From Triplophysa rosa (lineage: Eukaryota > Chordata > Actinopteri > Cypriniformes > Nemacheilidae), in contig NC_079904.1 in the NCBI RefSeq assembly GCF_024868665.1, positions 19,740,996 to 19,804,995 of the forward strand: DNA of 64,000 bases, in the 5' to 3' direction. The notes below the pieces were generated by a model. It searched no databases, was not told where the DNA came from, and saw only the letters and a list, made by a program, of their open reading frames with translations. The position numbers and the translations under genes are program-made. Positions 31,469 through 43,085 of this stretch are shown in pieces; position 1 is the first letter of the stretch; the number at the start of each line of letters is the position of its first letter.

Positions 31469-32766
31469 TAGGGCTGTCAATCGATTAAAATATTTAATCG
31501 CGATTAATTGCATGATTGTAATGAGTTAACTCGTGATTAATCGCAACTTAATCGCACATTTTTATCCATTATAAATGTACCTTAAATGAATAATTTTCAA
31601 GTTTTTAATACTCTAATCAACATGGGCATGGACAAATATTGATGCTTTATGCAAATGTATATTGTTTATTATTAGTGAAACCATACTCAACATAGACCAT
31701 GAAGACTAGACATGTTTCAAAGGTCATAGATGTTTTTCAAAGAACTTGTACATGTCTATTAAACACATGAAAAAAAACTGGAAAAACACAGGTTCCCATT
31801 ACTTCTTTCTCTGCACTGAGCTATTTACTTACACAAGTATGTTTACATTTTCGCAACTGTGATAGCTCGGTGGAGGCTGTGTGCAATGCAAGGCATATGC
31901 TCGAACGGAAGCTGCCTGGCCGCGGCAATCATGTTGCGTTACTATCGGTGGTCAGTGGGCTAATTTTGAATTCAATATTCCACTGTCTGGCTACCTGCAG
32001 AAAGTGCTCAGCGCAAACGTCAGCATAGTGCCTCTCGTCTGTCTTCATGACGGTCAAAGCGTGCGACCGTAGTTTCCAGTGTGTGTCAAAATAATGAGCC
32101 GTGACCCCCAGGTAGCTATGGTTACTGAGGGAAGTCCAGAAATCTCTGGTGAGCGCAACCGTGTTTGTCTGTCTTATCGCCTCCTCGACTTTCGCTTTCT
32201 CCTCTTCGTAAGAGTCGTGAATCTTGCTTGTAACAGTGGCTCTCGAAGGTAGTTCATATGTGTAATCGTTAGATGCGATGCGAATAATTTCAAGTAGACC
32301 CTCGTCCTCCACTACATTAACTACATGCTGTAGCCACCCATTTAGCTATCGATGTGGTGAGTCTGTTGCTTGTGAAGTTGTCCATCCGTCTCTGCTGAAA
32401 ACAATCTAGTGTGGTCTGCCGAGAGGAGGAGAGCTCTCTGCGTCAGTTGTATGCTTCGCTTCAAGTGATATTTTAAACTCGACGTGCTGCGGTGATAACT
32501 TAATTCACATCGACAATAAATGCAGATCACTTTAGTCTTGTCGACAGAACCATCAGACATCATTTTATATATGAATTTTAAGTACAGAAGACCTATTTAT
32601 TTCTCCATTTCTGTTTGCTGCTGCATCGTTTACTTTCTCAAACTACGGGCAAGGCCAAGGTTCAAACAGAAAATGCGCGCTGCGTTAATCGCACGTTAAT
32701 AAAATTAGTGCCGTTAAAAGGAATTTGCGTTAACGTGTTATTAACGCGTTAATTTTGACAGCCCTA
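31469..32766 (-). mobile_element. Internally deleted hAT with TAGGGCTGTCAA ends
   Basis: Inverted ends TAGGGCTGTCAA (12 bp) at both sides. Flanking 8-mers GAAAAAAC (31461-31468) and CAAAAAAC (32767-32774) differ at one base. It lies inside the Harbinger exon between HMFF and LLGNMP. Subterminal regions are rich in TTAATCG/GCGATTAA repeats. It carries partial transposase sequence and lacks the 3' half of the gene. Confidence 0.9.
31929..32563 (-). pseudogene. hAT transposase N-terminal fragment (ZBED-like)
   Basis: The upstream piece (32563-32342) is a BED zinc finger: CIYCRCELSYHRSTSSLKYH with C-x2-C and H-x4-H-like spacing. The downstream piece (32312-31929) holds PSRATVTSKIHDSYEEEKAK, ALTRDFWTSLSNHSYLGVTA and HALTVMKTDERH, typical of ZBED1/4-like hAT transposases. 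A gap and stops separate the pieces. The sequence after TTDSNAT is lost, so the second half of the catalytic core and the dimerisation domain are missing. Confidence 0.82.
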
Positions 32767-33225
32767 CAAAAAACATGTGCTTGGTCGGGCCAATCTGGTC
32801 ATCCTTTGGAAATGAAACAAATTGATTGACTAAGATGGCCAATGCAGTTGACACAGATTTCACCACATCACTAACAGTTGATTTGTTCACTCCTATATTG
32901 TCACCAAGAACTTGATAGAAAGTCCCAGTTGTATAAAAGCTCAGAGCATTAAGGACTTGTTCTTCCACAGACAGAGCATGACTCCTTTGGGTTCTACGTT
33001 GAAGTTTTGGTCTGAGAAGGTCTGCAATGAACATTATATCAGCATTTCCAAGCGAAACCGGGCGTACAGCTCCTCGGAGGTATACTGCTCCAGCGGTTTT
33101 GTTCGCTTAACATAAACTCTTTGACAAAATTCTCTCCTACCAAACTGGTGGGCTCGATGGACAATACTTTCCATGTTAGTGCCTCTCTGTAAGCCCTCTG
33201 AGAAAAGCTGAATTTTTTTTTTCAA

Positions 33226-33711
33226 TTGCTAACATCCCTTTGACCAATCTGCAGTCACATTTACAAAACTCTAAGCACAATTAGCACAACATCCGTATGT
33301 TGTGAGCATATCATTAACATAACTCATGTTATTTTCACAAAAATGTGTCGTTTAACACATTTCTAAAATGCTAAAAAAAAAAAATCACACAAGTTTACCC
33401 CATACCAAAATTATGGATCTTTATTATTTTTTTTACAATTGCTTAAATACAGCAAGACAAAAATGAAGACCTAATGTTCTAAACCCTAGTAAAAAACATT
33501 CTCCTTCTGCAACAACAGAAGCTTACAGTAAAAGACCTGATAAGAAATTTCTGATTTGTGATAATTGAAAAATAGCTGTTTCCAATCTCAATCTGAGACA
33601 TAGCTAGATGTCAAAGTCTTTCCATTACATGATCGTGCGCATCTGAATGTTGAAGATCATATAGATTAGAACTGTACATTTTTCTGTGCATTATTTTTTT
33701 GTCCGTTATTT
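33226..33711. other. AT-rich spacer
   Basis: Upstream of the Harbinger start and downstream of the Tx1 LINE fragment. No gene recognised. Confidence 0.45.
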
Positions 33712-35851
33712 TGTTTAATTTTTGCTCAGCATAGGCGGATAATAAAAAAAAGAATCACAACCAGGTAAAGTTATTCCCGTAAGAAGCATTCTTAATTTGT
33801 GAAGGAAAGGCTCGATGGCTAGGGAATACAACATGCCTGATAGTGAACATCCCTGCCTAATTCCCATCTGAATCTTAAAAGGAGCACTAAAACCACTGTT
33901 AATCTTGAGTAGACTCTCAATGTCACTATACATGACCCTGATCATGGCGATAAAACTAGAGCTGAAACCAAACGTGTCTAACATTTCCCACGAGTACTGA
34001 TGTTCAACTCTGTCGAACGCCTTTTCTTGATCTATTGAAATCAGACCAAGTTCACAACTTAATGAGCTGGAGAGGTCCAAAACATCCCGAATTAAAAAAA
34101 TGTTGTCAGTTACCTGCCTGTCAGGTATGCAATACATCTGGTCGACATAAACTACTTGCTCAATCACTTTTTTCAGCCTCATGGATAATACTGTACCTTT
34201 GACAGCAGTTTGTAGTCATAGCAAAACAGGACCACTGGTCGCCAGATCTTAATCTCCAGTAGGTCTCCTTTCTTAGGAAGGAGGGTGAGGACCGCCCTCC
34301 TGCAATTCGGCGGTAAATGTCCTTTCCTCAAGGTGTCCCTAAGAACAAGCAGCAAATTGTTGCCAATAACAGGCCAGAAAGCCTTGTCCACAGGGAAGTC
34401 CACAGGGAGTCCATCCATGCCTGGAGCCTTGCCACTCTCCAAACTCTGTAAAGCAGTGTGCAATTCAGCTGCTGAAATTACAGCATCCAGCTCTATGTTG
34501 GACTGTGCCACATCTGGTCTCTCACAAAAATATTATTTTTTAAGTTTCTCGTAAAACGCCACTGCATATCCACGTATCTCAGCAGACTCGAGCAACACCT
34601 GCCCGGTGTTAGATCGTAGAGAGTGCATAAGTCTTTTTTGTCCATTCTTACGTTCAAGGCCGAAGAAAAAATGGGAAGGTGCATCCATTTTAGCAACATT
34701 GTTAAAACAGGAACATATCAGGGCACCTTGAGCAGAAAAACCCAACAGGATAGACAGAGCTGACTTTTTTTATTTAAGAGCTTCAAAATGTTCTCTTTCT
34801 CCTGTGAAGCCTGCCAACTCTTGCAGCTTCACTATTTCACTCTCCAGATCCTTCATAGACCTGGTCATGTCTCTTGTGATGTTGAGAGTATACTGTAAGC
34901 ATAACGGTTCTACCTTACTCTTCCCTATATCCCACCACTGTTGTAAAGAAGTATATTCAGATTTTGTTTTTGCATAACCATTCCAAAAAAACTTAAAAGT
35001 ATCTTTAAAAACAGTGTCAGCAAGCAGGGCCACATTAAAATGCCAATAAGCACTACTGCATTTCACATTCTTAATAAAAATGGAACATTGAACAAGAAAA
35101 TGATCCGAAATGCCAACAGGATGTATTGAACAGCTTTTAAAAACATTACACTGATGTTTAAAACAATAAAACCTATCAAGTCTAGCTAAAGATAATGACT
35201 TGTCTTTAACATGAGACCAGGTATATTGTCGTTGAGTAGGGTGAAAAAACCTCCAAACATCACTTAAGCCATTTGATTCAATTATTGAATTAAACACTTC
35301 TTACTGGCACCATGTGGTTCCAGATGGTTTCTATCACCAGTTGGATTTACAGTACAATTAAAATCACCACCTATAACCAAATAACCATCACCAGTACAGT
35401 TACTAATAACAGAGTTTAAAGTGTTTAAAAAGATGACCCTTTCACTACCCAGAGTTGGAGCATACACATTTAAGATGTAAGTTATTTTTACACTTCCAAA
35501 CACTGCATCAATTTTAATCAAACGTCCCTTCATGATTTCTTCAGCAACATAAGAGATTGGTAAAAAATCTCTAGAAAATAATATACCAACTCCACTGCTT
35601 CTGCTGCTTTTATGACTGAGGACAACCTCCCCGTCCCATTCTTTTTTCCAATCTACTTCATTCTCAACTGTACTGTGTGTTTCTTGTAGAAAAACAACAT
35701 TTAGTTTTCTAACTTTAAACAAATTGAAAAGAGAAACCCTCTTTTCGTCCTCTCTGGCACCATTGATGTTTAAAGAGCCTAGCTTTATATCACACATATT
35801 GAATAAAAAGCTGCATTTAAGCAAGCCAGAGAGGTGAAAACAAAAGAAAAA

Positions 35852-35887
<36 letters not shown>

Positions 35888-35899
35888 CTTAAGCATCAT
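33712..35899 (-). pseudogene. Tx1-type LINE ORF2 (endonuclease and partial RT)
   Basis: The endonuclease begins MCDIKLGSLNINGARE (about 35796) and continues with VVFLQETHS, VYAPTLGSERV and VIGGDFNCTVNP (catalytic DFN). After a break near 35290 come LARLDRFYC and ISDHFLVQC. RT follows in further frames: LESGKAPGMDGLPVDF (about 34440-34393), SIDQEKAFDRVEHQYSWEML (first catalytic Asp, about 34010-34050) and MGIRQGCSLSGMLYSLAIEP. It ends at the point where YADD should be: the adjacent frame reads LSAYAEQ, so DD is gone and the 3' half of ORF2 is absent. At least four frame changes occur. The TX1/L1 group assignment is from motif style. Confidence 0.8.
35852..35884. repeat. Short GA microsatellite
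   Basis: About 16 GA units just upstream of the Tx1 ORF2 start. Confidence 0.85.
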
Positions 35900-36020
35900 T
35901 CGCTAATTTTGCTCTAATTCTTACCAAGATTTTTCTGAGATGGAAAACTTCTTTATCAGTAAAAGACATCTCACCAGTGTTGTTCATTATCAGTTTAAAT
36001 CAATGAGTCAATGAACAACC

Positions 36021-36669
36021 TCAAATCTGGAAAAAATCCTCAACCTTAACTGATCTCAAGCCTTTTGTGAGCTGTAAAAAAGCTTGAATTCTTGAATCCA
36101 CCTGTGTATCCAGACTTGTATCATGTTCACTCTCCTGTGTGTCTATCATACTGTCATCTGAATCAGACGAGTTGTCCGTTGGGATTAACTTTGACATTTT
36201 CGTAGCTTGTTCTATATTCACATTGAATTCTATTTCTTTTCTCTTAACTGCCACTTTGGTCAGATCGTTATCACTCAAGACATTTTCCTCATTAAACAAC
36301 ACTGACTCTGCCACACTAATCGCAATTTGGCCTACCTTTGGATCGCTTGGTGCTTCCTGTTAGCTTTGTTAATTTGCTATATCCAAATATATATATTTGC
36401 TACATCAACTCAATCTCCTCATTGCTATCATCATCATCCTTTTTCTCTTGCGTGCTTTGTGCCGTTTTCTGTGATTCATTCCATAAAGATCCGCTAGTAG
36501 TTGGCGGCTCCACCGTACTAGCGGCTACCTGTCGCTCACGTAATCTCTCCGGGCATGAACGAATCACATGCCGTGCAGTTCCGCACCCGAAACATTTCAT
36601 CGTCTCTGATGTAACATGCACAGTACAATCATAGCCATCTATTTTAAATGGAGAAGCGAATATCATCAC
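36021..36669 (-). pseudogene. Tx1-type LINE ORF1 fragment with zinc knuckle
   Basis: Gag-like ORF1 C-terminal part in two frames. Piece one (36669-36400) contains CFGCGTARHVIRSC, a perfect C-x2-C-x4-H-x4-C knuckle, then a charged tail. Piece two (36314-36021) is acidic and serine-rich and ends shortly before ORF2. The N-terminal part is missing, so the element is 5'-truncated at about 36670. Confidence 0.72.
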
Positions 36670-36670
36670 A

Positions 36671-37369
36671 AGTCTGCGGTAATGCGTGAGTCTGCTATTT
36701 ACCCTGTTACCTTGTTTTAACTGTTGAACTGGACTGTTGCTTGTTGTTAGTTAAGATTATTTGAGATTGTTTATTTAATTATTTGTTATTCGTTGACTGA
36801 TTGCTAAGGTGTTATCATTTTTGTTTCATTGGTACTGAAGTCACATTAAATTGCCGTTAGCCACTCGTTACGGCTTGACATTATAATTTTGCACTTAAAA
36901 AGCACGGAGCAAGTTGATCGCTGTTTGATCCGTGGCCCATTCAAGTCGTTCAGGCTTTGTTTTGCTAATCGATGAAGGCGTGTTCCAGCTGTATTCTGTT
37001 CGCGCTAATCTCAAGACATACTTAAGCAGTGCCTCTGCGCTGGCACGGTAAGCGTCAGCAGTAGTGTCAGCTCTCCTCGTGTAAAGACCGACGAGAGTAA
37101 AGACCTGCGACTCTACCTGCGAGACTCCACCGAGCAAAGACACCGGCAAGCCACATCACTATATTTATCATAAGCTTTGTTTTTTATTTACGTGTATACT
37201 AACATCATGTGTTTCAAGTTTATTCCTTTTTATTCCTGTATTCCTGTGTTTCAAGTTTATTTCAAGTTTATTCCTGTACTCCACCACATACAGCGTTCTC
37301 ACCCAAGATGCGTCGTGCCTGACATTTACAGGCACGACGCGCTCACTCTCACGAGCGTCCCCTTTCAAC
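36671..37369. other. Region upstream of LINE copy A
   Basis: No protein motif recognised. It could be the 5' UTR or decayed ORF1 of LINE copy A. Local duplication of GTTTCAAGTTTATTCC at 37214-37275. Confidence 0.35.
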
Positions 37370-38090
37370 ACCTCTGTCTCTCTCTGTGGGGCTCTGGAAC
37401 TGCCAGTCAGCTGTGAACAAGACTGACTTGATCCATGCGTTTGCCAGCCAGTCTGACATTTACATTCTAGGTCTTACTGAGACATGGATTCGTCCTGAAG
37501 ACTCAGCAACACTTGATGCTCTCTCCACAAACTAGTCATTCTCTCACTCTCCCCGCCAAACTGGAATAGGAGGAGGCACAGGTTTGCGTATCAACAAAAA
37601 TTGGAAATATTCCACACTATCTTCCCTATGCAACAACTATTCATTTGAATACCATGCTGTTAATATCACTTTTCCCACTCAGCTCATTGTTGTAGTTTAC
37701 CACCCCCCAGGACCTCTTCACAACTTCATTGAAGAGTTAGATGTGTTGCTCTCATCATTCCTGGAGGATGGCGGCCCTCTTGTAGTCTTTGGGGACTTCA
37801 ACATCCACCTAGAGAAACCCTATGCCTCTGACTTCCACACCCTCACCGCCTCGTTCGACCTCACGTGCCTCGCCACAGCCTGTACTCACAAATCAGGAAA
37901 CCAGCTTGATCTCATCTACACCGGTAACTGCACCACATATAACACTCAAGTCACACCTCTTCACATTTCTGACCAATTCTTCATCACTTACAGCATGCTC
38001 CTTCCTATATGCACTACACCAACACCACCACCCGTTTATTTTAGACGGAACCTTCGCTCTCTCTCCCCAGCACCCTCTCTGCTAAAGTGA
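37370..38090 (+). pseudogene. LINE copy A endonuclease
   Basis: Motifs LWNCQSAVNKTD, YILGLTETWIRPED, VVYHPPGPLHNF, VFGDFNIHLEKP, SGNQLDLIYT and HISDQFFITY follow the apurinic endonuclease order, including the catalytic N, E, D and DQ (normally DH). In-frame stop at about 37532 and frame loss near 38080. Confidence 0.82.
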
Positions 38091-39361
38091 CATCCTCTCT
38101 TCCCTCCAACTTTGCATCTCTAGATGCTGACACTGCCACCGACACCTTATGCTCAACACTTACATCCTGTCTAGATAACCTTTGTCCTCTGTCCTCCAGA
38201 CCAGCTCGTGCCACCCCATCCTGCCCCTGGCTGTCTGACATCCTCTGTGAACAACGGAGTACACTCAGGGCTGCTGAATGGAAATGGCGGAGGACTTCGC
38301 TGTATTTTTCACTGAGAAAAGATCATCCATCAGCAAACAATTCTCAGCACCTCAGACCTCGGTACACACCTCCCTCACTTAAAACATTGAACTCTCCTCT
38401 TTCACCCCACTTACTGACACTGAAGTCACTAGACTTCTCTCCAGCCACCCCACCACCTGTCCCCTTGACCCAATCCCCTCCCATCTCCTTCAGGCCACAT
38501 CCAGCACACTCACACCTGCACTCACACACATCATCAACACCTCCCTGCTCACCGGCACTTTTCCATCCACATTCAAACAGGCCCAGGTCAGGCCCCTACT
38601 GAAGAAACCCACAATGGACCCCTGTACTACCGACAGTTACACACCTGTCTCTCTCCTCCCATTTATTGCAAAAACACTTGAAAGGGCAGCTTTCAACCAG
38701 GTGTCGTCCTACCTATCCCAGAACAAACTACTGGATGACAAGCAGTCTGGCTTCAAAACAAACCACTCCACTGAGACTGCACTGCTCTCGGTCACAGAAG
38801 CACTGCGGCTAGCCAAGGCGGAATCTAAATCCTCGGTCCTGATTCTGCTAGACCTATCTGCAGCGTTTGACACTGTCAATCACCAGATACTGCTAGCAAC
38901 CCTGTCATATCTAGGAATCTCAGGCTCTTCTCTCCGCTGGTTCAAATCCTACCTCTCCGGCAGATCCTTCAGGGTGTCATGGAGGGGCTCGCTGTCCACT
39001 GCCCACCACATGATCACTGGGGTCCCTCAGGGATGGGTGCTTGGACCGTTGCTTTTTTCCATCTACACGACATCCTTGGGACCCATCATATGGGCACATG
39101 GCTTCTTGTATCACTGTTATGCTGGCGACACCCAGATCTACATCTCGTTTCACCCAGACGATACCACTGTAGCAGCTCGCATTACAGCCTGCCTAGAGGA
39201 CATCTCGGCTTGGATGAAAGAGCATCACCTCCAGCTGAACCCGGTCAAGACAGAACTACTCGTGTTTCCGGCACACCCCACGGTGCAACACGATCTCACC
39301 ATCCAACTTGGCAATAAAACAATCACTCCTTCCAAAACAGCCAGGAACCTCGGAGTCATAT
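38091..39361 (+). pseudogene. LINE copy A reverse transcriptase
   Basis: Linker (RPARATPSCPWLSDIL), then [95 protein letters not shown] and HCYAGDTQIYIS. In the last motif the catalytic YADD has become YAGD, which would abolish polymerase activity. The frame then ends in the solo LTR. At least one frame change occurs between 38100 and 38600. Confidence 0.85.
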
Positions 39362-40135
39362 TGTTACGGTCCTGGTTTGGTCGAGGTATTATCTGCACGT
39401 GGGTTGTGTTGTTGTTGTCGAGCACGTGGAGAGCCGTCGGCTGACCACGTGCCCGGTGTCTGCGTATTTCACCCCGCCCTCGTGTCTCCTTAGGCTTTCC
39501 CGCACTGGTGATTTTCCACTCCGCACCTACACTCCTGCTGATAATTTCCTTATTAAGAAATCATTCCCGTAATTACCCCACACCTGCCTACCATTCCCCT
39601 CTCGTTGTGTTTTCCCTTTATATTCCCTCAGTGTCTCCCGTCTGTTGTCTGACCATTGCATGTTTTATGCCTTTGCAGACTGCCGTAGGTCTAGTGCGTC
39701 TAGCCTATTGTCTTGTCTTAGCCTTGTTTTTTCAAGAACCCTGTCTTAGTCAGAGAATTGTCTCTCCTCGTGGTCTTAGTTACCTTGTCTCGTCATCTCT
39801 GCTTGCTACTTTTTTCCAGTTCCCTTCAGCGCCCCGGATTACTCTCGCCTTCTACTTGCAGACACCCCGCACGTGGATTTTGGACTGCTCCGTTCCCTTA
39901 TAGACTCTCTCTTCGTGTCTTGCGGGGCACAAGGACTTCCCGCTATCGACTCTTCGCGCTCTCACTCTCCGACGGAGGTTGTGGGACGTGTTCTCGGAAT
40001 CTATCGTTCGGGCGGATGCTTTGTTCCCGCCGCGGGTTGGATTACGGTTGTGTCTGTGTTTTGGATTGTATCGAACACTAATAAACCTCTTGTACCTCCT
40101 GCACTTGGGTCTCTCTTTACGTCTCAACCATGACA
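39362..40135 (+). mobile_element. Solo LTR with perfect target duplication
   Basis: Starts TGTTACGGTCC, ends CATGACA, 774 bases, flanked by CATAT at 39357-39361 and 40136-40140. An AATAAA at 40079-40084 near the 3' end sets plus orientation. It interrupts LINE copy A inside NLGVI/FDEQLSF. Probably Gypsy-like from its form, but no coding sequence remains to prove the family. Confidence 0.9.
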
Positions 40136-40232
40136 CATATTTGATGAACAGCTGTCCTTCAATGATCACATCGCAAAGACAAACGCGGTCATGGATAAAA
40201 GCGTCAGCTAAATGACTAAATGTAAATGTAAT

Positions 40233-40540
40233 TGTTTGTACTATATTCAAAAAAGATTAATTTTTATGGTACATTCAATAAAGTGAAAAGTGGTTATTCT
40301 ATATATATAAAATACTGATTCATTCAAACTTCAAAAATAAAAGTTAATAATTTATGTAATTCACCCTGTTGTTAGTGTTTTTAGGTCAGTGTGTTATGAA
40401 TTAAATGTATGTTCTCTGAATGAGAATTGTTGCAAGTGTTATGTTGCAACGAGCTTATTTTGAGACATATATGTAGTGGTGTTTTGTTGGTCTGAGTGAG
40501 TTTTGGAGGTGAGATTAAATGTTTGGCCAACAGTCATGTT
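40233..40540. other. AT-rich spacer between LINE copies
   Basis: No feature recognised. Confidence 0.5.
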
Positions 40541-40554
40541 GGCACATGACATTC

Positions 40555-42331
40555 CACTGGTAATGCTAGGCGACTTCAACATCCACCTAGACAAACCATA
40601 AGCAGCCGACTTCTTAGCTCTCCTCTCTTCGTTTGACCTTCACAGGCCCAACACCCCTCCCACCCACAGAGTAGGACAACAGGTAGATCTTGTTCTGACT
40701 CATAACTTCACCGCTAATAATATTCTAGTTACTCCCCTGCATGTCTCTGACCATTTCTCTATAAAATTCACTGCAACACTCCCTGTACTCTCACCTCCCC
40801 CCAACCCTGTTTCTTTCCATCGTAATCTTTGTTCCCTCTCTCCAACTTGCTTTTTGTCCATGGTGTCTTCCTCCCTACCCACCACAACCCTTTATTCATC
40901 TCTCAACGTTAAGGAAGCTACTGATAAGCTGTGTACCACCTTAACATCCTGTCTTGACAGTGTCTGCCCCCTTACCTCTAGGCCTGCACGTGCTACACCC
41001 ACTTGCCCCTGGCTTTCTGAGACTCTTCACGACCATCGTACCAAGCCGAGGAAGTGGCGCAAGTCTAGAGACCCTCCTGATCTCTCCAAGTATCAACATG
41101 TTCTTAACTCCTTCTCTACTGATATATCTGCAGCCAAAATCAAGTACTTTCAAAACAAATTCCAAACTGCATCTAATCTGTGTCAACTTTTCTCAACATT
41201 CTCCTCTCTTCTCTGTCCCCATCCACCTCCCGCCAATACCTTGCTGACTGCTGATGACTTTGCCAACTTCTTCACTGATATAGTGGAGACCATCAGCAGG
41301 CAATTCTCTGCTCAATGCATCCCTGATCTCTCTCTTACCCCTTGCTATCCTCAACTCCCTTCTTTATCTCCCCTCTCGGAGGCTGATGTCTCCAAAATTC
41401 TCCTTTCCACCCGGCCTACTACCTGTCCCCTCGATCCGATCCCTTCCCACTCTATCTCTCTGTATCTACTGCCTCAACTCGCACACATTATAAACACCTC
41501 CATCACCACTGGCCCTGTCCCCACCTCATTTAAACTAGCCCTGGTAACACTTTTACTCCAGAAACCAACACTCAACCATTCAGTGGTCAAGAACTACAGA
41601 CCAATCTCACTCCTGCCTTTCCTTTCCAAGGCCCTCGAAAGGGTAGTATTTAACCAACTCTCTCGACAGTCAGCAATCCAGCTTCAAAAAAGGACATTCT
41701 ACAGAGACCGCTCTCCTATCTGTCGTCGAAAACCTACGGCAGGCAAGGCTAAATCCTTGTCATCTGTCCTTTTGCTGCTTGATCTCTCTGCTGCATTTGA
41801 CACTGTGAACCACCAGATCCTGCTGTCCACTCTCTCCAAACTGGGCATCTATGGAACTGCACTCGACTGGTTTGACTCTTATCTCACAGGCAGATCCTTT
41901 AAGGTATGCTTGAGAGGCGAGACATCCAGATCTCACCAGCTGACAACTGGAGTTCCTCAGGGATCAGTTCTTGCTCCTCTCCTCTTTTCTATATATACCA
42001 CCTCCCTGGGTCCAATAATTAAGGGACATGGGTTCTCACCATTTGTATGCATATGACACGCAGCTTCATTTCTCTTTTCAATGAGATGACCCCACCATCT
42101 CTGCCCATGTCTCTGCCTGCCTTCTGGACATCTTTTCTTGGAAGAAAAAACATCACCGACAACTCAACCTCTCCAAGACAGAACTCCTCGTTATACCGGC
42201 CCACACATCAATTGAACACCACCTTACCATTCAGCTCGGATCTTCAAATATAACACCCATAGAGTCTGTGAGGAACCTGGGGGTGATTGTCGACGACCAG
42301 CTGAAATTCACCTCCCACATCCCAGCAACCA
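40555..42331 (+). pseudogene. LINE copy B endonuclease end and RT
   Basis: After LGDFNIHLDKP a long frame (40854-42056) carries [75 protein letters not shown] and GVPQGSVLAPLLFSIYTTSL. Between ERVVFNQLS and the [10 protein letters not shown] motif the sequence is degenerate (about 41660-41740). Past 42040 the frame changes, and the catalytic motif reads LYAYDTQLHFS instead of YADD. Then LNLSKTELLVIPAHTS and SVRNLGVIVDDQLKF follow up to the MITE. Confidence 0.83.
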
Positions 42332-42335
42332 CACT

Positions 42336-42794
42336 GTAAAAAATGACTTTCTTACTTAGTCTTCTTTTCTTGTGTTCCAGTAAAAATGTCTACAAATTCT
42401 TGAATCAAGATGCATTTTGTTGATGAGCAAAATGACCTAAGAAAAGTCTAGTTTTTAGGTAAAAAATATGAACCTTCAGTGAATTTTCAGTCAATTTGTG
42501 CTTAAAACAAGCAAAAAAAATTCTGCCAATGGGGTAAGAAAAATAATCTTGAATTAAGGTTTACCTTTTTCTTAGTCACTCAATTCAAGATTATTTTTCT
42601 TACCCCATTGGCAGATTTTTTGCTTGTTTTAAGCACAAATTCACTGAAATTTCATATTTTTTGACTAAAAACAAGACTTATTTTCTTAGGTCAGTCTGCT
42701 CATCAAGAAAATGCTTCTTGATTTAAGAATGTTTAGACTTTTTTACTGGAAAACAAGAAAAAAAGTCTAAGTAAGAAAGTCATTTTTTGCTGTG
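42336..42794. mobile_element. Palindromic (foldback) MITE
   Basis: Two arms of about 220 bases each are near-perfect inverted copies around a short centre at about 42565-42590. Ends: GTAAAAAATGACTTTCTTAC on the left; the right end reads, complemented, CACAGCAAAAAATGACTTTC. Flanking CACT occurs on both sides (42332-42335 and 42795-42798), a possible 4-bp duplication. No coding sequence. It splits the RT thumb of LINE copy B. Confidence 0.85.
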
Positions 42795-43085
42795 CACTCA
42801 AACTTGCAGGTATGTGCTCTACAACATCAGAAAAATCAGGCCGTTCCTGTCGGAGCATGCCTCTCAGCTGCTAGTCCAAGCTCTGGTCATATCAAAACTG
42901 GGCTACTGCAATTCTCTACTGGCCGGCCTTCCAACCAATGCAGTCAAGCCCTTGCAAATGATCCGGAATGCAGCTGCATGTCTAGTTTTCAATCAGCCTA
43001 AAAGAACCCATGTAACACCCCTCCTGATTTCACTTAACTTGCTGCCTGTTGCTACCAGCATAAAGTTTAAATCTCTGACACTCTT
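42795..43085 (+). pseudogene. LINE copy B RT thumb
   Basis: QTCRYVLYNIRKIRPFLSEH, LVQALVISKLGYCNSLLAGL, IRNAAACLVFNQPKRTHV and LLPVATSIKFKSLTL run in one frame and stop where the L2 element begins. Confidence 0.82.

Larger units (their letters stand above)
28237..33225 (-). pseudogene. PIF/Harbinger transposase, split by three insertions
   Basis: A HARBI1-like DDE transposase in four blocks on the minus strand. Block 1 (33225-32775) has the N-terminal helix-turn-helix region (RSHALSVEEQVLNALSFYTT, GVNKSTVSDVVKSV) with one frameshift near 33040. Block 2 (31468-31075) has GNMPSTTGVIDCTHVHI (first Asp), VKWPGSVHDAHIL (second Asp) and TRCVIERLNGVL (Glu). Block 3 (29654-29496) has YLRVEPQGAYNKILACIVFH and NIGTRCN. 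Block 4 (28337-28237) has the C-terminal GRAIRDALVKNY. Reading frame is continuous across each excised insertion. In-frame stops after GDSV and after LNGVL, plus the frameshift, show decay. The DDE triad is still present. Element TIRs were not found. Confidence 0.88.
37370..40232 (+). mobile_element. CR1/L2-superclade LINE, copy A (contains solo LTR)
   Basis: Endonuclease and RT in order, interrupted by a solo LTR at 39362-40135. A short tail follows at 40141-40232 (FDEQLSFNDHIAKTN then TAAATGACTAAATGTAAATG). The coding sequence jumps from HIAKTN to the 3' tail at about 40185, so the RT C-terminus is deleted. It is a subfamily distinct from the esterase L2. Confidence 0.82.

Noticed and set aside
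36895..37149. Minus-strand 84-codon frame
   Set aside because: No recognisable motif; lies in the presumed 5' region of LINE copy A.
39852..40250. 132-codon minus frame inside the solo LTR
   Set aside because: Opposite to the LTR orientation, without motifs, and explained as chance openness.
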